Source of the DNA: CAZZBM01 sp964652255
GTDB taxonomy: Bacteria; Bdellovibrionota; Bacteriovoracia; Bacteriovoracales; CAZZBM01
Reading direction: 5' to 3'
NCBI GenBank assembly: GCA_964652255.1
Contig: CAZZBM010000002.1
Location: 87,167 to 151,166, forward strand
DNA: 64,000 nucleotides
The position numbers and the translations under genes are program-made. Under the pieces are notes generated by a model. That model did no database searches. It had not been told where the DNA came from and was given only the letters and a program-made list of their open reading frames with translations. This document shows positions 8,430 through 16,579 of this stretch, piece after piece; position 1 is the first letter of the stretch, and each line of letters begins with the position of its first letter.

Positions 8430-8915
8430 TCAACGTCTTTGAACTTCTTTGATTTGAGATTTTTGAGTAGATTTAAATTTTACTTCTTGAGAAGAAGTAC
8501 AAGCAAGTAATTTATCTTCCAAAGATCCTGACAAACAATGTTTAGCAGGACAAATAGCTGTTAAAGAAACTGTTGGTCCACATTCTTGATCAATATAGCA
8601 TAGACTTTCTGAACTACACTCAGGTTTGAAAAAATTGATAGAAGTAGAGCAAGTTTCTCCGGATAAAGCAATGGCTGTCTCATCTTTCTTTGGAACTTGA
8701 TCAGAATTTGAACGAGGTCCTGCTTCTTCCTGATTCTTCCCATACCACCATGCTTTTAAACTTTCTAAACCTTCTTCTAGACTCCATTTAGAAGCTTCCT
8801 TAACTGTTTCTTTGATAACTAATTCTACAATTTTTTGTTGGGGACTTGAAGAAATCTCTCTTGAAGAAATCTGCTCTGTAGCAGAAGAAAAAAAAATTAG
8901 AATAAGATAAATCAT
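8430..8915 (-). CDS. exported Cys-rich protein, module gene A (copy 2)
   Basis: This 161-residue protein starts with a short uncharged hydrophobic leader (MIYLILIFFSSATEQ). A helical polar region follows, then a Cys domain paralogous to the gene at 7058-7477: C..NFFKPEC..LCYIDQECGP..ICPAKHC....AC, with the same order and nearly the same spacing. Conservation of every cysteine across two diverged copies suggests structural disulfides in an extracytoplasmic protein. Its start overlaps gene B (copy 2) by 4 bases. Function is unknown. Confidence 0.75.
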   Translation of the reverse strand: MIYLILIFFSSATEQISSREISSSPQQKIVELVIKETVKEASKWSLEEGLESLKAWWYGKNQEEAGPRSNSDQVPKKDETAIALSGETCSTSINFFKPECSSESLCYIDQECGPTVSLTAICPAKHCLSGSLEDKLLACTSSQEVKFKSTQKSQIKEVQRR

Positions 8916-9463
8916 AATTTTTTAATACACTCTTGAGGAGAGGTTCCTTCAGAACAAAATGTTTTAAAAGACATTGATCCTTCTTGATAAGAAAGAAGAT
9001 AAAAAGAACAGCCTTTAAAAGAGAAAGATGTTTGTTGAACTAAACCTTCTAAATTAAAGGGAACGATATCAAGAGGAAGTTCATTGTTTTTTCTTGGTTC
9101 ATTAGTAATATTGGAAGTCGGAGAATTGGATCCTTGGGAAGAAGGTTGAGGTTCAGAGGGTTCCGATTTGAAATAATTTTCTACAGCTTCATAAACTCCC
9201 GAAGAGCTTAGTACAGCATTGATACCAAGACCTAAACCAGCAATGGCAGCGCCAACCCAACCTACAGGTGTGACCCCAATAGCTCCAGCTAAAATTGGAA
9301 GACCTACCGTGACACAAGCTCCAACACCAATACCTAAACTAGGAGCCAAAAGTTCTTTGTCTGCTAAAAATTTTAAAACACCTGCTGTTTCTCGCTTAGA
9401 AGAATGATGCTGAAGTTGATTTTGTTTTAAAAGAAAAAGACTTAAAACAAGTAGTTCTCCCAT
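8912..9463 (-). CDS. exported Gly-rich hydrophobic protein, module gene B (copy 2)
   Basis: The 183-residue protein has a hydrophobic leader (MGELLVLSLFLLKQ), a Gly/Ala-rich hydrophobic hairpin at about residues 42-90 (LGIGVGACVTVGLPILAGAI and GWVGAAIAGLGLGINAVL), a Ser/Pro/Asn-rich linker and a C-terminal Cys domain (KGCSFYLLS..FKTFCS..QECI). The gene at 7477-8013 has the same parts in the same order, including the Pro-x-Trp-Val-Gly-Ala-Ala-Ile segment. The hairpin suggests membrane insertion. Its end overlaps gene A (copy 2) by 4 bases; its start is 2 bases after the preceding gene. Confidence 0.75.
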   Translation of the reverse strand: MGELLVLSLFLLKQNQLQHHSSKRETAGVLKFLADKELLAPSLGIGVGACVTVGLPILAGAIGVTPVGWVGAAIAGLGLGINAVLSSSGVYEAVENYFKSEPSEPQPSSQGSNSPTSNITNEPRKNNELPLDIVPFNLEGLVQQTSFSFKGCSFYLLSYQEGSMSFKTFCSEGTSPQECIKKL

Positions 9464-9465
9464 AA

Positions 9466-9930
9466 TTAAATAACTTTCACTTCTTTTACTTTTTGAAGAG
9501 GTGGAAGAGTGACTTCAGAATAAAAAGTTCTTGTTGTTGTAAAACCATATTTTTTTAAAGTTTCTTCCATGTAAAATCCAGAAAAAGGACGAGTTTTTTT
9601 ATCTTGAGGTTCAACGACTAAAATCATCACTCCTTCTGGAATAGTTTTTTTAATTTCAGAAGAGAGTTCTTTCATTGTCTTTGGATTAACAACTTTAATC
9701 CAAGCATTGGTATAGGTTACTGAAACAAAATTTTCACTGAGATTCTTTTCAGCAGGACGACCAGGTGGTTGACTTGGTGGATTAGAACGTTGATTTGGTT
9801 TGGATTGAGCTGGAGGAGAAGATATTGGTTGAGTTTGAGGCTGATTTTGAGCCCATAAGACATTTTGTTTCAAAAAAATAAAAAAGAACATCATTAAAGA
9901 AATTCTAAATAATATTCTAAAAAAAAACAA
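9466..9930 (-). CDS. exported protein with Pro/Gln-rich linker, unknown
   Basis: The 154-residue product has a hydrophobic signal region ending at LWAQ (about residue 27; an internal ATG at residue 13 would give a shorter leader). A Pro/Gln/Ser-rich linker covers residues 28-60, and a compact C-terminal domain of about 90 residues has mixed helix/strand character (ENFVSVTYTNAWIKVVNP, then a helix and GVMILVVEP). There are no cysteines, unlike its neighbours. It is the second gene of the minus-strand exported-protein operon, with gaps of 5 and 2 bases to its neighbours. No family was recognised. Confidence 0.72.
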   Translation of the reverse strand: MFFFRILFRISLMMFFFIFLKQNVLWAQNQPQTQPISSPPAQSKPNQRSNPPSQPPGRPAEKNLSENFVSVTYTNAWIKVVNPKTMKELSSEIKKTIPEGVMILVVEPQDKKTRPFSGFYMEETLKKYGFTTTRTFYSEVTLPPLQKVKEVKVI

Positions 9931-9935
9931 CTTTA

Positions 9936-11099
9936 TTATTTAAACATGCCTTTAATAAAATTAATAAATTTTGAAAGATTGTCTGGTGAAGTAGATGATG
10001 GAGTGTAGTAAACGTCATCATGTATTGCTTCTTTATTTTGTTTAGGAGAAGTTTCTTTTTTAGGTCTAACTACAGAAGTAGGCTCTAGAAATGGAGGAGT
10101 TTTAGGTGTGAGTATAGGTTTTACAGGAGAAGGATTTGGGCTTGTGATAGTTCTAGTGATAAGTTTAGAGGTTTCTTCAGAAAATTTAGCACAAATTGAG
10201 ACATATTTACTTGCTGACACTCTATTTTCAAAACGACTCAAAGGATAAAAGATAGCAACTTTTTGTTTTGTATTATCCTTCTTAGTGATTTCATTAAAAC
10301 AATGAGAGTTGACTGGATTAAGATTATGTCTTTGAGACTGAGACCCACCCAATGCTTTTAAAAGATCTGTAGGTTGAGTTAAATCTATTGTATTTATAAC
10401 ACTTGATCCTGTTTTTAAAGAAGTAGAAGGATCCATCCTATTATAAGCAGCCCAAGTAGATTGGGTGACATCACAAGGAGTATTTTTTTTAAAAATAAAA
10501 ACTCCAGACCCAATTCTATTATAAGATCCTTTTAAAGGAGGCTGTTGAAGATCCTCAAAGGTAATATTTTTTACAGTTAAATCATCATTGTAAAACTCTT
10601 GAGGTAAACTGGAAAGAATCTTATTAAAATTAGAAGATTGATTAGGATTGAGAATAAAAAGACGGTTTTTATCAACTGCATTACAAAGATCTTGAATAGA
10701 AGAATTAGCAGTAATAGAGAGTTTACTTTCATAATTACTATAAGACTGAGCCTTTGTATAAGGATTTAAAAAATTTTGATTAGAGCTATTATAAAGAACA
10801 TCCTCAGGCGTGAGACTGTTCATTTTTTTACATTGATCTTGAATTTTATTATAATCATAAAATTGACAGCCAACTTGCGCATAATTTGAATCAGAATCAA
10901 ATTTTTCTATAAGAGATAAACTTCCAGCAGCACAAGGTTGCTGAATGAGTTGATTGCAAATATAAAATTCATCAGGCATTTGATACTGTTCGGGTTTTTT
11001 CTCTGGGTTAATATTATATTCACATTGGGTTTGAGTAGCTAGGGGATTAGGCAAGGTGATTTCAGGGGGAGTGGTTGCTGTTAAAAAAGTTAAAATCAT
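9936..11099 (-). CDS. exported 387-residue protein, first gene of the secreted-protein operon
   Basis: The protein opens with a very short hydrophobic leader (MILTFLTATTPPE). It has several Cys in the first 100 residues (TQCEYN, ICNQLIQQPCAAG, VGCQFYDYN, DQCKKMN), more near residues 206-300, and a Pro/Lys/Thr-rich C-terminal region (residues about 310-365) that looks disordered. I recognise no catalytic motif. The Cys and Asn/Gln content fits a periplasmic or secreted protein. It is transcribed leftward into the A/B/C modules. The 76-base gap upstream, shared with the divergent IscA-like gene, is the likely promoter region. Confidence 0.75.
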   Translation of the reverse strand: MILTFLTATTPPEITLPNPLATQTQCEYNINPEKKPEQYQMPDEFYICNQLIQQPCAAGSLSLIEKFDSDSNYAQVGCQFYDYNKIQDQCKKMNSLTPEDVLYNSSNQNFLNPYTKAQSYSNYESKLSITANSSIQDLCNAVDKNRLFILNPNQSSNFNKILSSLPQEFYNDDLTVKNITFEDLQQPPLKGSYNRIGSGVFIFKKNTPCDVTQSTWAAYNRMDPSTSLKTGSSVINTIDLTQPTDLLKALGGSQSQRHNLNPVNSHCFNEITKKDNTKQKVAIFYPLSRFENRVSASKYVSICAKFSEETSKLITRTITSPNPSPVKPILTPKTPPFLEPTSVVRPKKETSPKQNKEAIHDDVYYTPSSTSPDNLSKFINFIKGMFK

Positions 11100-11175
11100 A
11101 AGGTGATTTTTTCATAAAAATGGTAAAAAAACAAAGAATCTTTTCTAAGAGATCTTTTTTTTATAAAACAAGATC

Positions 11176-11481
11176 ATGATCATTCTGACTGAAAAGGCTA
11201 AAGAACAATTAGATCTTATTAAAAAATATGATTTTACTTTAGAAAATTTCTATTTAAGAATTAAAATTTCAGGCAAACATTGCTATGGCTTTAGTTATGA
11301 ATTTGTTTTAACTCAAGAACCTCTAGATGTAACTTATCCTTTGGGCTCTTATGAATTGGTGATGGATTCTTTTACAGCTCAGTATTTTAAAAAAGGATCT
11401 ATTGATTTTAGAAATCATGAATTTGTTGTCATTAATGAAGAAGAAATCAATTATCATGGTAAGTTTTTCCTAAAGCAATAA
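11176..11481 (+). CDS. IscA/HesB-like protein with missing C-terminal cysteines
   Basis: The 101-residue protein has the size and opening of A-type Fe-S carrier proteins (MIILTEKAKEQL, then LRIKISGKHCYGFSYEF), keeping the first conserved Cys of the family. The C-terminal CxC/CGCG motif that completes cluster binding is absent; the tail is INYHGKFFLKQ. It may therefore be a non-canonical or structural relative rather than a functioning cluster carrier. It stands just upstream of the type II secretion operon, 47 bases before gspC, and may share its promoter. Confidence 0.75.
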   Translation: MIILTEKAKEQLDLIKKYDFTLENFYLRIKISGKHCYGFSYEFVLTQEPLDVTYPLGSYELVMDSFTAQYFKKGSIDFRNHEFVVINEEEINYHGKFFLKQ

Positions 11482-11528
11482 ATACCAAGACCCCTTTCTA
11501 GCTTGTTTTCTAGGAAAATAAACCTATC

Positions 11529-12710
11529 ATGAAAGAAAAGTTTGAGCGCTGGTTAAGAGAAATCCAGTCTTTTTTTAATAACTTCTCTTTCAAAGATATT
11601 TTTAAAAAAAAAGAACAATATTTAGAACAAGAAGATGTGAAGTTATCTTTTCGTGAAAGAATAGAAATTTTTTTTCAAGATTTAAAAAGAATTTTTTTTA
11701 AAAAAAAGAAGAAAGAAGAATACAAAATAGAAGAACCATTTTTTCTCATTAGATGGCTTTATTTAGATAAAATTTTTCTTTTTTTTAAATTACTTAGAGA
11801 AGGGAAAGGCTTCCCTGATAGTGTCTATTCAAACTCTTTTAGAAACATACACCAGCAATTTTTTCTCTATTTTGTTCTTATTATTATTTTTTGGACCCTA
11901 GGGATGTACTTAGCTTGGGAGTATTTTCCAAAAAATGATCTTGTTTATAAAGGAAGAATTAATTTTTTCTTTAATAAAATTGCTATTGATCAACTTAAAA
12001 GTAATCAATTGTTTAAAACAAAAGAGTTAACCTTATCAAAAGGAAAAAGTATAGAAGATATGCCTTGTGAGAGTGGAGATCTTCCTTCTTCTCTGAATTT
12101 AAAATTTGCAGGACTATCTTTATTGCAAGATCCAGAAAAAAGTTTAGTGGCTCTTTTTGTTGATGGTTCAAGTGATCCTACAACTTATAGAATGTTTGAT
12201 AAGATAAGAGATCAAGCAAAAATTTTTAAAATTGATGATGAAAAAATTATTTTTAGAAATTTAAAAACTGGAGTTTGTGAGTATCTTACTTATGTTGAGA
12301 GAACTAATCTTGCTCCTATAAAAGTTCTTACTAAAGCTCAGGCTGCAGCATTTTTAGAATCTGAAAAGAAATTTATTGTTAATCAGGGTAATACTTTTAA
12401 AATTAAAAAAAGTTTTTTAAATGAAAAATTAAAAAATATTCAAGCTATTCTTAATGATGCTTATTCCATGAAAATAGATAATTCTGATGGATCTCAGTCT
12501 TATAAAATAAGCAATATTACTCCTGGTAGTATTTATAGTTATCTAGGAATTCAAGATAATGATCTTATCACTAAAATTGATGGCAAAAAAATTAGAGCTA
12601 TGACTGATATTCTTGGATTTTTTTCTAAAATTAAAACGATTAAAAATATTGGACTCACCATAGAAAGAAATGGAAGAGTAGAAGAATTAAAATATGTTGT
12701 AGAAGATTAG
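11529..12710 (+). CDS. gspC: type II secretion protein GspC with long cytoplasmic extension
   Basis: GspC links the outer-membrane secretin to the inner-membrane platform. Here a Lys/Glu-rich cytoplasmic region of about 110 residues precedes the single membrane helix (about residues 111-130). A periplasmic homology region follows (about 150-260), and the C-terminus is a PDZ-like domain (about 310-393, with ITPGSIYSYLGIQDNDLITKIDG). A typical GspC has only a short cytoplasmic tail, so the extension is unusual. The assignment is supported by the PDZ fold and position directly before gspD, 9 bases downstream. Confidence 0.82.
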   Translation: MKEKFERWLREIQSFFNNFSFKDIFKKKEQYLEQEDVKLSFRERIEIFFQDLKRIFFKKKKKEEYKIEEPFFLIRWLYLDKIFLFFKLLREGKGFPDSVYSNSFRNIHQQFFLYFVLIIIFWTLGMYLAWEYFPKNDLVYKGRINFFFNKIAIDQLKSNQLFKTKELTLSKGKSIEDMPCESGDLPSSLNLKFAGLSLLQDPEKSLVALFVDGSSDPTTYRMFDKIRDQAKIFKIDDEKIIFRNLKTGVCEYLTYVERTNLAPIKVLTKAQAAAFLESEKKFIVNQGNTFKIKKSFLNEKLKNIQAILNDAYSMKIDNSDGSQSYKISNITPGSIYSYLGIQDNDLITKIDGKKIRAMTDILGFFSKIKTIKNIGLTIERNGRVEELKYVVED

Positions 12711-12719
12711 GAGAACAGG

Positions 12720-14885
12720 ATGTTCGTTTATTTATTATTAGCTAATAATCAATTTAAATCTAAAACACAGATTACTAGAAATTTAGCCGCAAGACAGGAT
12801 CTTCAACAAGATAAAAAAATTTTTGGTGATACAGGAGCTTCTCCTGAAAAACCTCAAGGAAAAAGATACTTGGATTTAAATCCAGATACAGGATATGGTC
12901 CTGAAATTATTACTAATTTTAATTTTCAAAATACAGATATCTTAAGTTTAACAAAATTTATGCAGGAACAAACTGGACTTAATTTAGTTATTGCTGAAGA
13001 TGTTAATAAAAATAAAAAAATTTCTATTACTTCAGCAACCTCTATTACAGTAGGAGATGCTTGGAGGGCTTATTTATCAGCTCTTAATTACAGTGGTTAT
13101 TCCTTAGTGAAAAAAGGAGCTTTCTATTATATTGTTCCTAATAATAAAGCAGCAAATGAGAACACTCAAATCTATACAGGAGATTACTCTCCTACAGTAG
13201 ATACTTATTTTATGAGTGTTTTACATCCGAAAAATGTTTCGTCAACAACATTGGTGACAAAATTTAGAGATTGGACAAGAAATCAACCTAACTTACAAAT
13301 TATTGATATTCCTGAAACTAATAAATTAATTGTTTCTGGTCCTGGTAGTATTATTTCTAAAATTAAAGAACTGGTGAATTTGATTGACGTAGAAGGTCAT
13401 AAAGAAAGCTTGCATTATCTCCCTGTTAAATATTATTCAGCAGAAGAAATGGCAGATATGCTGAAAGAGCTTATTGATACTTCTGGCTCTTCTTCAACTT
13501 CTTCTGCTAGACCTTCTCTAAGTTTAAGAAGAAATAGCACCTCCACTACAACCAAGCAAGGTTCTCTTATTAGTAAAATTATTCCTGAACCAAGGACAAA
13601 TTCTATTATTGCCTTAGCTAATGAACAAGGTGCAAGAGAATTAAAAAATTTAATTAAAAAAATTGATATTGATTCTATTGGAAGTATTTCTGAAAAAATT
13701 AGAGTGTATAGATTAAAACACGCTAAAGCAGAAGAATTATCTAAAGTTTTAGAAGGAATTGTTGCTGTAAAAGGAAGCTCAGGAAAAGGAGGTTCTTCTA
13801 ATAATTTATTTCAACAAGATATTAAATTTACTCCAGATAAAGATAATAATGCTTTAATTGTTACAGCAAGTCCTCTTGATTGGAAGAGAATTAAACCTGT
13901 TATTGATGAATTAGATGTGGCTAGACTTCAAGTTTATATTGAAGGAATTATTATGGAGACGACTCTTCAAAAAACTCAAGAAGCTGGTTTGGATCTCTTA
14001 GCTCTTTATGGAAATTCTTTAAATAAATCCATTAATCTTTCTCCAGGAAAAACTCCAGTGGAGTTTTTAGGTAGCTTAACAGGAGCTTCTGGTCCTCAAA
14101 TAGGATTTGGATTAGGTGACAGTAAGGCACTTTCTGGAAAAGATATTTTACCAGGAGTCAAAGATTTTGCTGATACAACCCTGAACTTAAATTTAGTTAA
14201 TGGTCTTATTAAAGCTTTAGCAAAATCTGGAAATACCAATATTTTATCAACCCCTCAGATTTTAGCCATGGATAATACAAAAGCTGTTATCAATATTATT
14301 GACTCCTTGCCTTATGTAGATAAAACCGTGACTGCTACTTCAAGTAATCCCATAGAAGGATCAAAAACAGAGTTTCAACAAGCTGAAAATATGATAGAAA
14401 TTACACCACAGGTGAATAAAGCTTCTAAATTTGTAAAAATGAAAATTAGTCAAAAAATTGAAGATTATGTTGATGATGCAGGTCAAAAAGGTGGAGCTAA
14501 AGGTAAAGCGAGTAGAAAATTTGAAACAGAAATTTCTGTAAAGGATCAAGATACTATTGTCATGGGTGGATTTTTAAAAGATAGAAAATCTGATAGTGTA
14601 CGTAAAGTTCCTATATTGGGTGATATTCCACTTTTAGGTTGGCTATTTAAAAATAAAAGTACGGATACAACAAAAACTAATTTACTTTTCTTTTGGACTC
14701 CTATTATTTTAGATCCTTATGAGACAACTGCAATGGATAATACTCATCGCTTAATTATGAAAAGAAAACTTATGCTTGATGAACTTCTTGGAGCTGGAAA
14801 AGATCCTATGAAAAAGGACATGGAAGAACTTAGTAATAAAGTCAAAAACAAACAAGAAGCTCCTGAACTAGAGATGAAATTATGA
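12720..14885 (+). CDS. gspD: type II secretion secretin GspD
   Basis: The 721-residue protein forms the outer-membrane channel of the T2S machine. After a very short leader (MFVYLLLAN) come the N0 domain (about residues 60-130, FNFQNTDILSLTKFMQEQTG), N1-N3 ring domains with the Ser-rich loop SSSTSSARPSLS in N2, and the secretin barrel (about 440-690) with the conserved VPILGDIPLLGWLFKNKS. The leader is far shorter than usual for a secretin. The C-terminal 40 residues are charged and may bind a pilotin. Its end overlaps gspE by 4 bases. Confidence 0.95.
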   Translation: MFVYLLLANNQFKSKTQITRNLAARQDLQQDKKIFGDTGASPEKPQGKRYLDLNPDTGYGPEIITNFNFQNTDILSLTKFMQEQTGLNLVIAEDVNKNKKISITSATSITVGDAWRAYLSALNYSGYSLVKKGAFYYIVPNNKAANENTQIYTGDYSPTVDTYFMSVLHPKNVSSTTLVTKFRDWTRNQPNLQIIDIPETNKLIVSGPGSIISKIKELVNLIDVEGHKESLHYLPVKYYSAEEMADMLKELIDTSGSSSTSSARPSLSLRRNSTSTTTKQGSLISKIIPEPRTNSIIALANEQGARELKNLIKKIDIDSIGSISEKIRVYRLKHAKAEELSKVLEGIVAVKGSSGKGGSSNNLFQQDIKFTPDKDNNALIVTASPLDWKRIKPVIDELDVARLQVYIEGIIMETTLQKTQEAGLDLLALYGNSLNKSINLSPGKTPVEFLGSLTGASGPQIGFGLGDSKALSGKDILPGVKDFADTTLNLNLVNGLIKALAKSGNTNILSTPQILAMDNTKAVINIIDSLPYVDKTVTATSSNPIEGSKTEFQQAENMIEITPQVNKASKFVKMKISQKIEDYVDDAGQKGGAKGKASRKFETEISVKDQDTIVMGGFLKDRKSDSVRKVPILGDIPLLGWLFKNKSTDTTKTNLLFFWTPIILDPYETTAMDNTHRLIMKRKLMLDELLGAGKDPMKKDMEELSNKVKNKQEAPELEMKL

Positions 14886-16579
14886 ATTTAGAAGAAGAAA
14901 AATTTGGTGAGTTACTTTTAAAAAATAGTAACTTAACTAAAAATCAACTCCAAGAAGCTCTTGAAGATCAAAAGATCACAGGAAGACTCTTGGGGGAAAT
15001 TCTTCTAGATAAAGGTTATATAAAAGCTCATGATATTACAAAAATTGTTTGCTTGAAACTCAATATTCCTTTTGTACAACAAATAAAATTAGAAGAGTTA
15101 GATCTTTCCCTTTTAAATAATCTCACAATTAATTATTGCAAAAATCAAGGTCTTCTTCCTATTAAAACTGACGATCATATCGTTGATGTTTTAATCACCG
15201 ATCCTTTAAATTATAATATTGTTAATGATCTAAAAACTTTTTTCAAAAAAGATATAAGAATTCAAGTAGGGAGTCCTCTTTTTGTTCAAGAAATGATTAA
15301 TAGAGCTTACGAAAAAGCTTCTCAAAAAATTGTTGATAATATTGAAGGAGCCTTTGAAGATAGTCTTGATTTAGATGGTCCCATGGATCTTCTTGATGTT
15401 GATGATGAAGCTCCTGTCATTCGATTTGTAAATTCTATTCTTTTTAGAGCTGTAAAAGAAAAAGCTTCTGATATTCATATTGAACCCTATGAAAAAGATA
15501 CAATGTATCGGTTTAGAATTAATGGAGTGATGACAGAAATTTTAAGACAACCTAAAAAAACTCATGCTGCTGTTGTTTCTAGATTAAAAGTTATGGCAAA
15601 ACTTGATATTGCTGAAAAAAGACTTCCTCAAGATGGTCGTATTAAAATTAAACTTGCAGGAAAAGATGTTGATATTAGGGTCAATACTGTTCCTATTCAA
15701 GCTGGTGAAAGAATTGTCATGAGAATTTTAGAAAAAGGCAATACTGTTCTTGGTCTTGAAGCTCTTGGTTTTAGTGGAAAAGTTTTAAAAGATTTAGAAG
15801 AAGTAACTAAAAAAAAACATGGTGTGGTTTATGTCACAGGTCCAACAGGACACGGAAAAACAACAACACTGTTTGCTCTCTTAGATAGAATTAATACTCC
15901 AGATAAAATGGTGATTACTGTTGAAGATCCTGTTGAATATGAAATCCCAGGGATTTCTCAAATTCAAGTTAATCACAAAATTGATTTAAGTTTTGCTGTG
16001 GCTCTAAGAGCTATCTTAAGACAAAACCCAGATGTGGTGATGGTAGGTGAAACAAGAGATAAAGAAACAGCAGAAATGGCTATTAATGCTTCTTTAACTG
16101 GTCACCTTGTGTTATCAACTTTACATACTAATGATGCCTGCTCAGCCCCAACAAGACTTATTGATATGGGAGTTCAACCCTTTTTAATTTCTTCTTCTTT
16201 AGTAGGAATTTTAGCTCAAAGACTTATTCGAACACTTTGCTCCCACTGTAAAGTAGAGCATGCAATCACAGAAATAGAATTAAAACTTTTACAAGTATCA
16301 AGCATACCTGAAGGCGTGACAATTTATAAAGCTGTAGGTTGTGATCAATGCTCTCAAACTGGATATAAAGGACGATTAAGTGTTGGAGAATTCTTAGTTA
16401 TTGATGATAAAATTCGAGCTTTAATTGTTCAAAAAGCTGATGCTTCTGTGATAAAAAGAGAAGCTATGAAGTCTGGTTTTGAACCTCTAAGAAAAGCAGC
16501 TATGGATCAACTTTTTGCTGGTAAAACTTCCGTAGAAGAAATCGTAAGAGCTATTAATGCTGAAGAGGAAGAAAATTAG
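14882..16579 (+). CDS. gspE: type II secretion ATPase GspE
   Basis: This 565-residue cytoplasmic ATPase powers pseudopilus assembly. Seen in order: N1E domain (residues 1-130), Walker A GPTGHGKTTT (about 320; His replaces the usual Ser), Asp box ITVEDPVEYEIPGISQIQVN, Walker B PDVVMVGETRD, the His box TGHLVLSTLHTND, and a four-Cys zinc element (CSHC and CDQC). The zinc site separates GspE from PilT. It overlaps gspD by 4 bases and gspF by one. Confidence 0.96.
   Translation: MNLEEEKFGELLLKNSNLTKNQLQEALEDQKITGRLLGEILLDKGYIKAHDITKIVCLKLNIPFVQQIKLEELDLSLLNNLTINYCKNQGLLPIKTDDHIVDVLITDPLNYNIVNDLKTFFKKDIRIQVGSPLFVQEMINRAYEKASQKIVDNIEGAFEDSLDLDGPMDLLDVDDEAPVIRFVNSILFRAVKEKASDIHIEPYEKDTMYRFRINGVMTEILRQPKKTHAAVVSRLKVMAKLDIAEKRLPQDGRIKIKLAGKDVDIRVNTVPIQAGERIVMRILEKGNTVLGLEALGFSGKVLKDLEEVTKKKHGVVYVTGPTGHGKTTTLFALLDRINTPDKMVITVEDPVEYEIPGISQIQVNHKIDLSFAVALRAILRQNPDVVMVGETRDKETAEMAINASLTGHLVLSTLHTNDACSAPTRLIDMGVQPFLISSSLVGILAQRLIRTLCSHCKVEHAITEIELKLLQVSSIPEGVTIYKAVGCDQCSQTGYKGRLSVGEFLVIDDKIRALIVQKADASVIKREAMKSGFEPLRKAAMDQLFAGKTSVEEIVRAINAEEEEN

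Larger units (their letters stand above)
7058..9463 (-). repeat. diverged duplication of a three-gene module (A, B, C)
   Basis: Three paralogous pairs lie in this span: A at 7058-7477 and 8430-8915, B at 7477-8013 and 8912-9463, C at 8010-8159 and 8205-8396. Order along the minus strand is B2-A2-C2-C1-B1-A1, so it is not a simple tandem copy: one C gene has moved or the set was rearranged. Similarity is visible at protein level in Cys spacing and the Gly-rich hairpin, but DNA identity is low, so the duplication is old and both copies have been retained. Confidence 0.7.

Noticed and set aside
9219..9407. Plus-strand frame opposite module gene B (copy 2)
   Set aside because: Pro/Ala-rich shadow of the Gly-rich hairpin codons; no start context.
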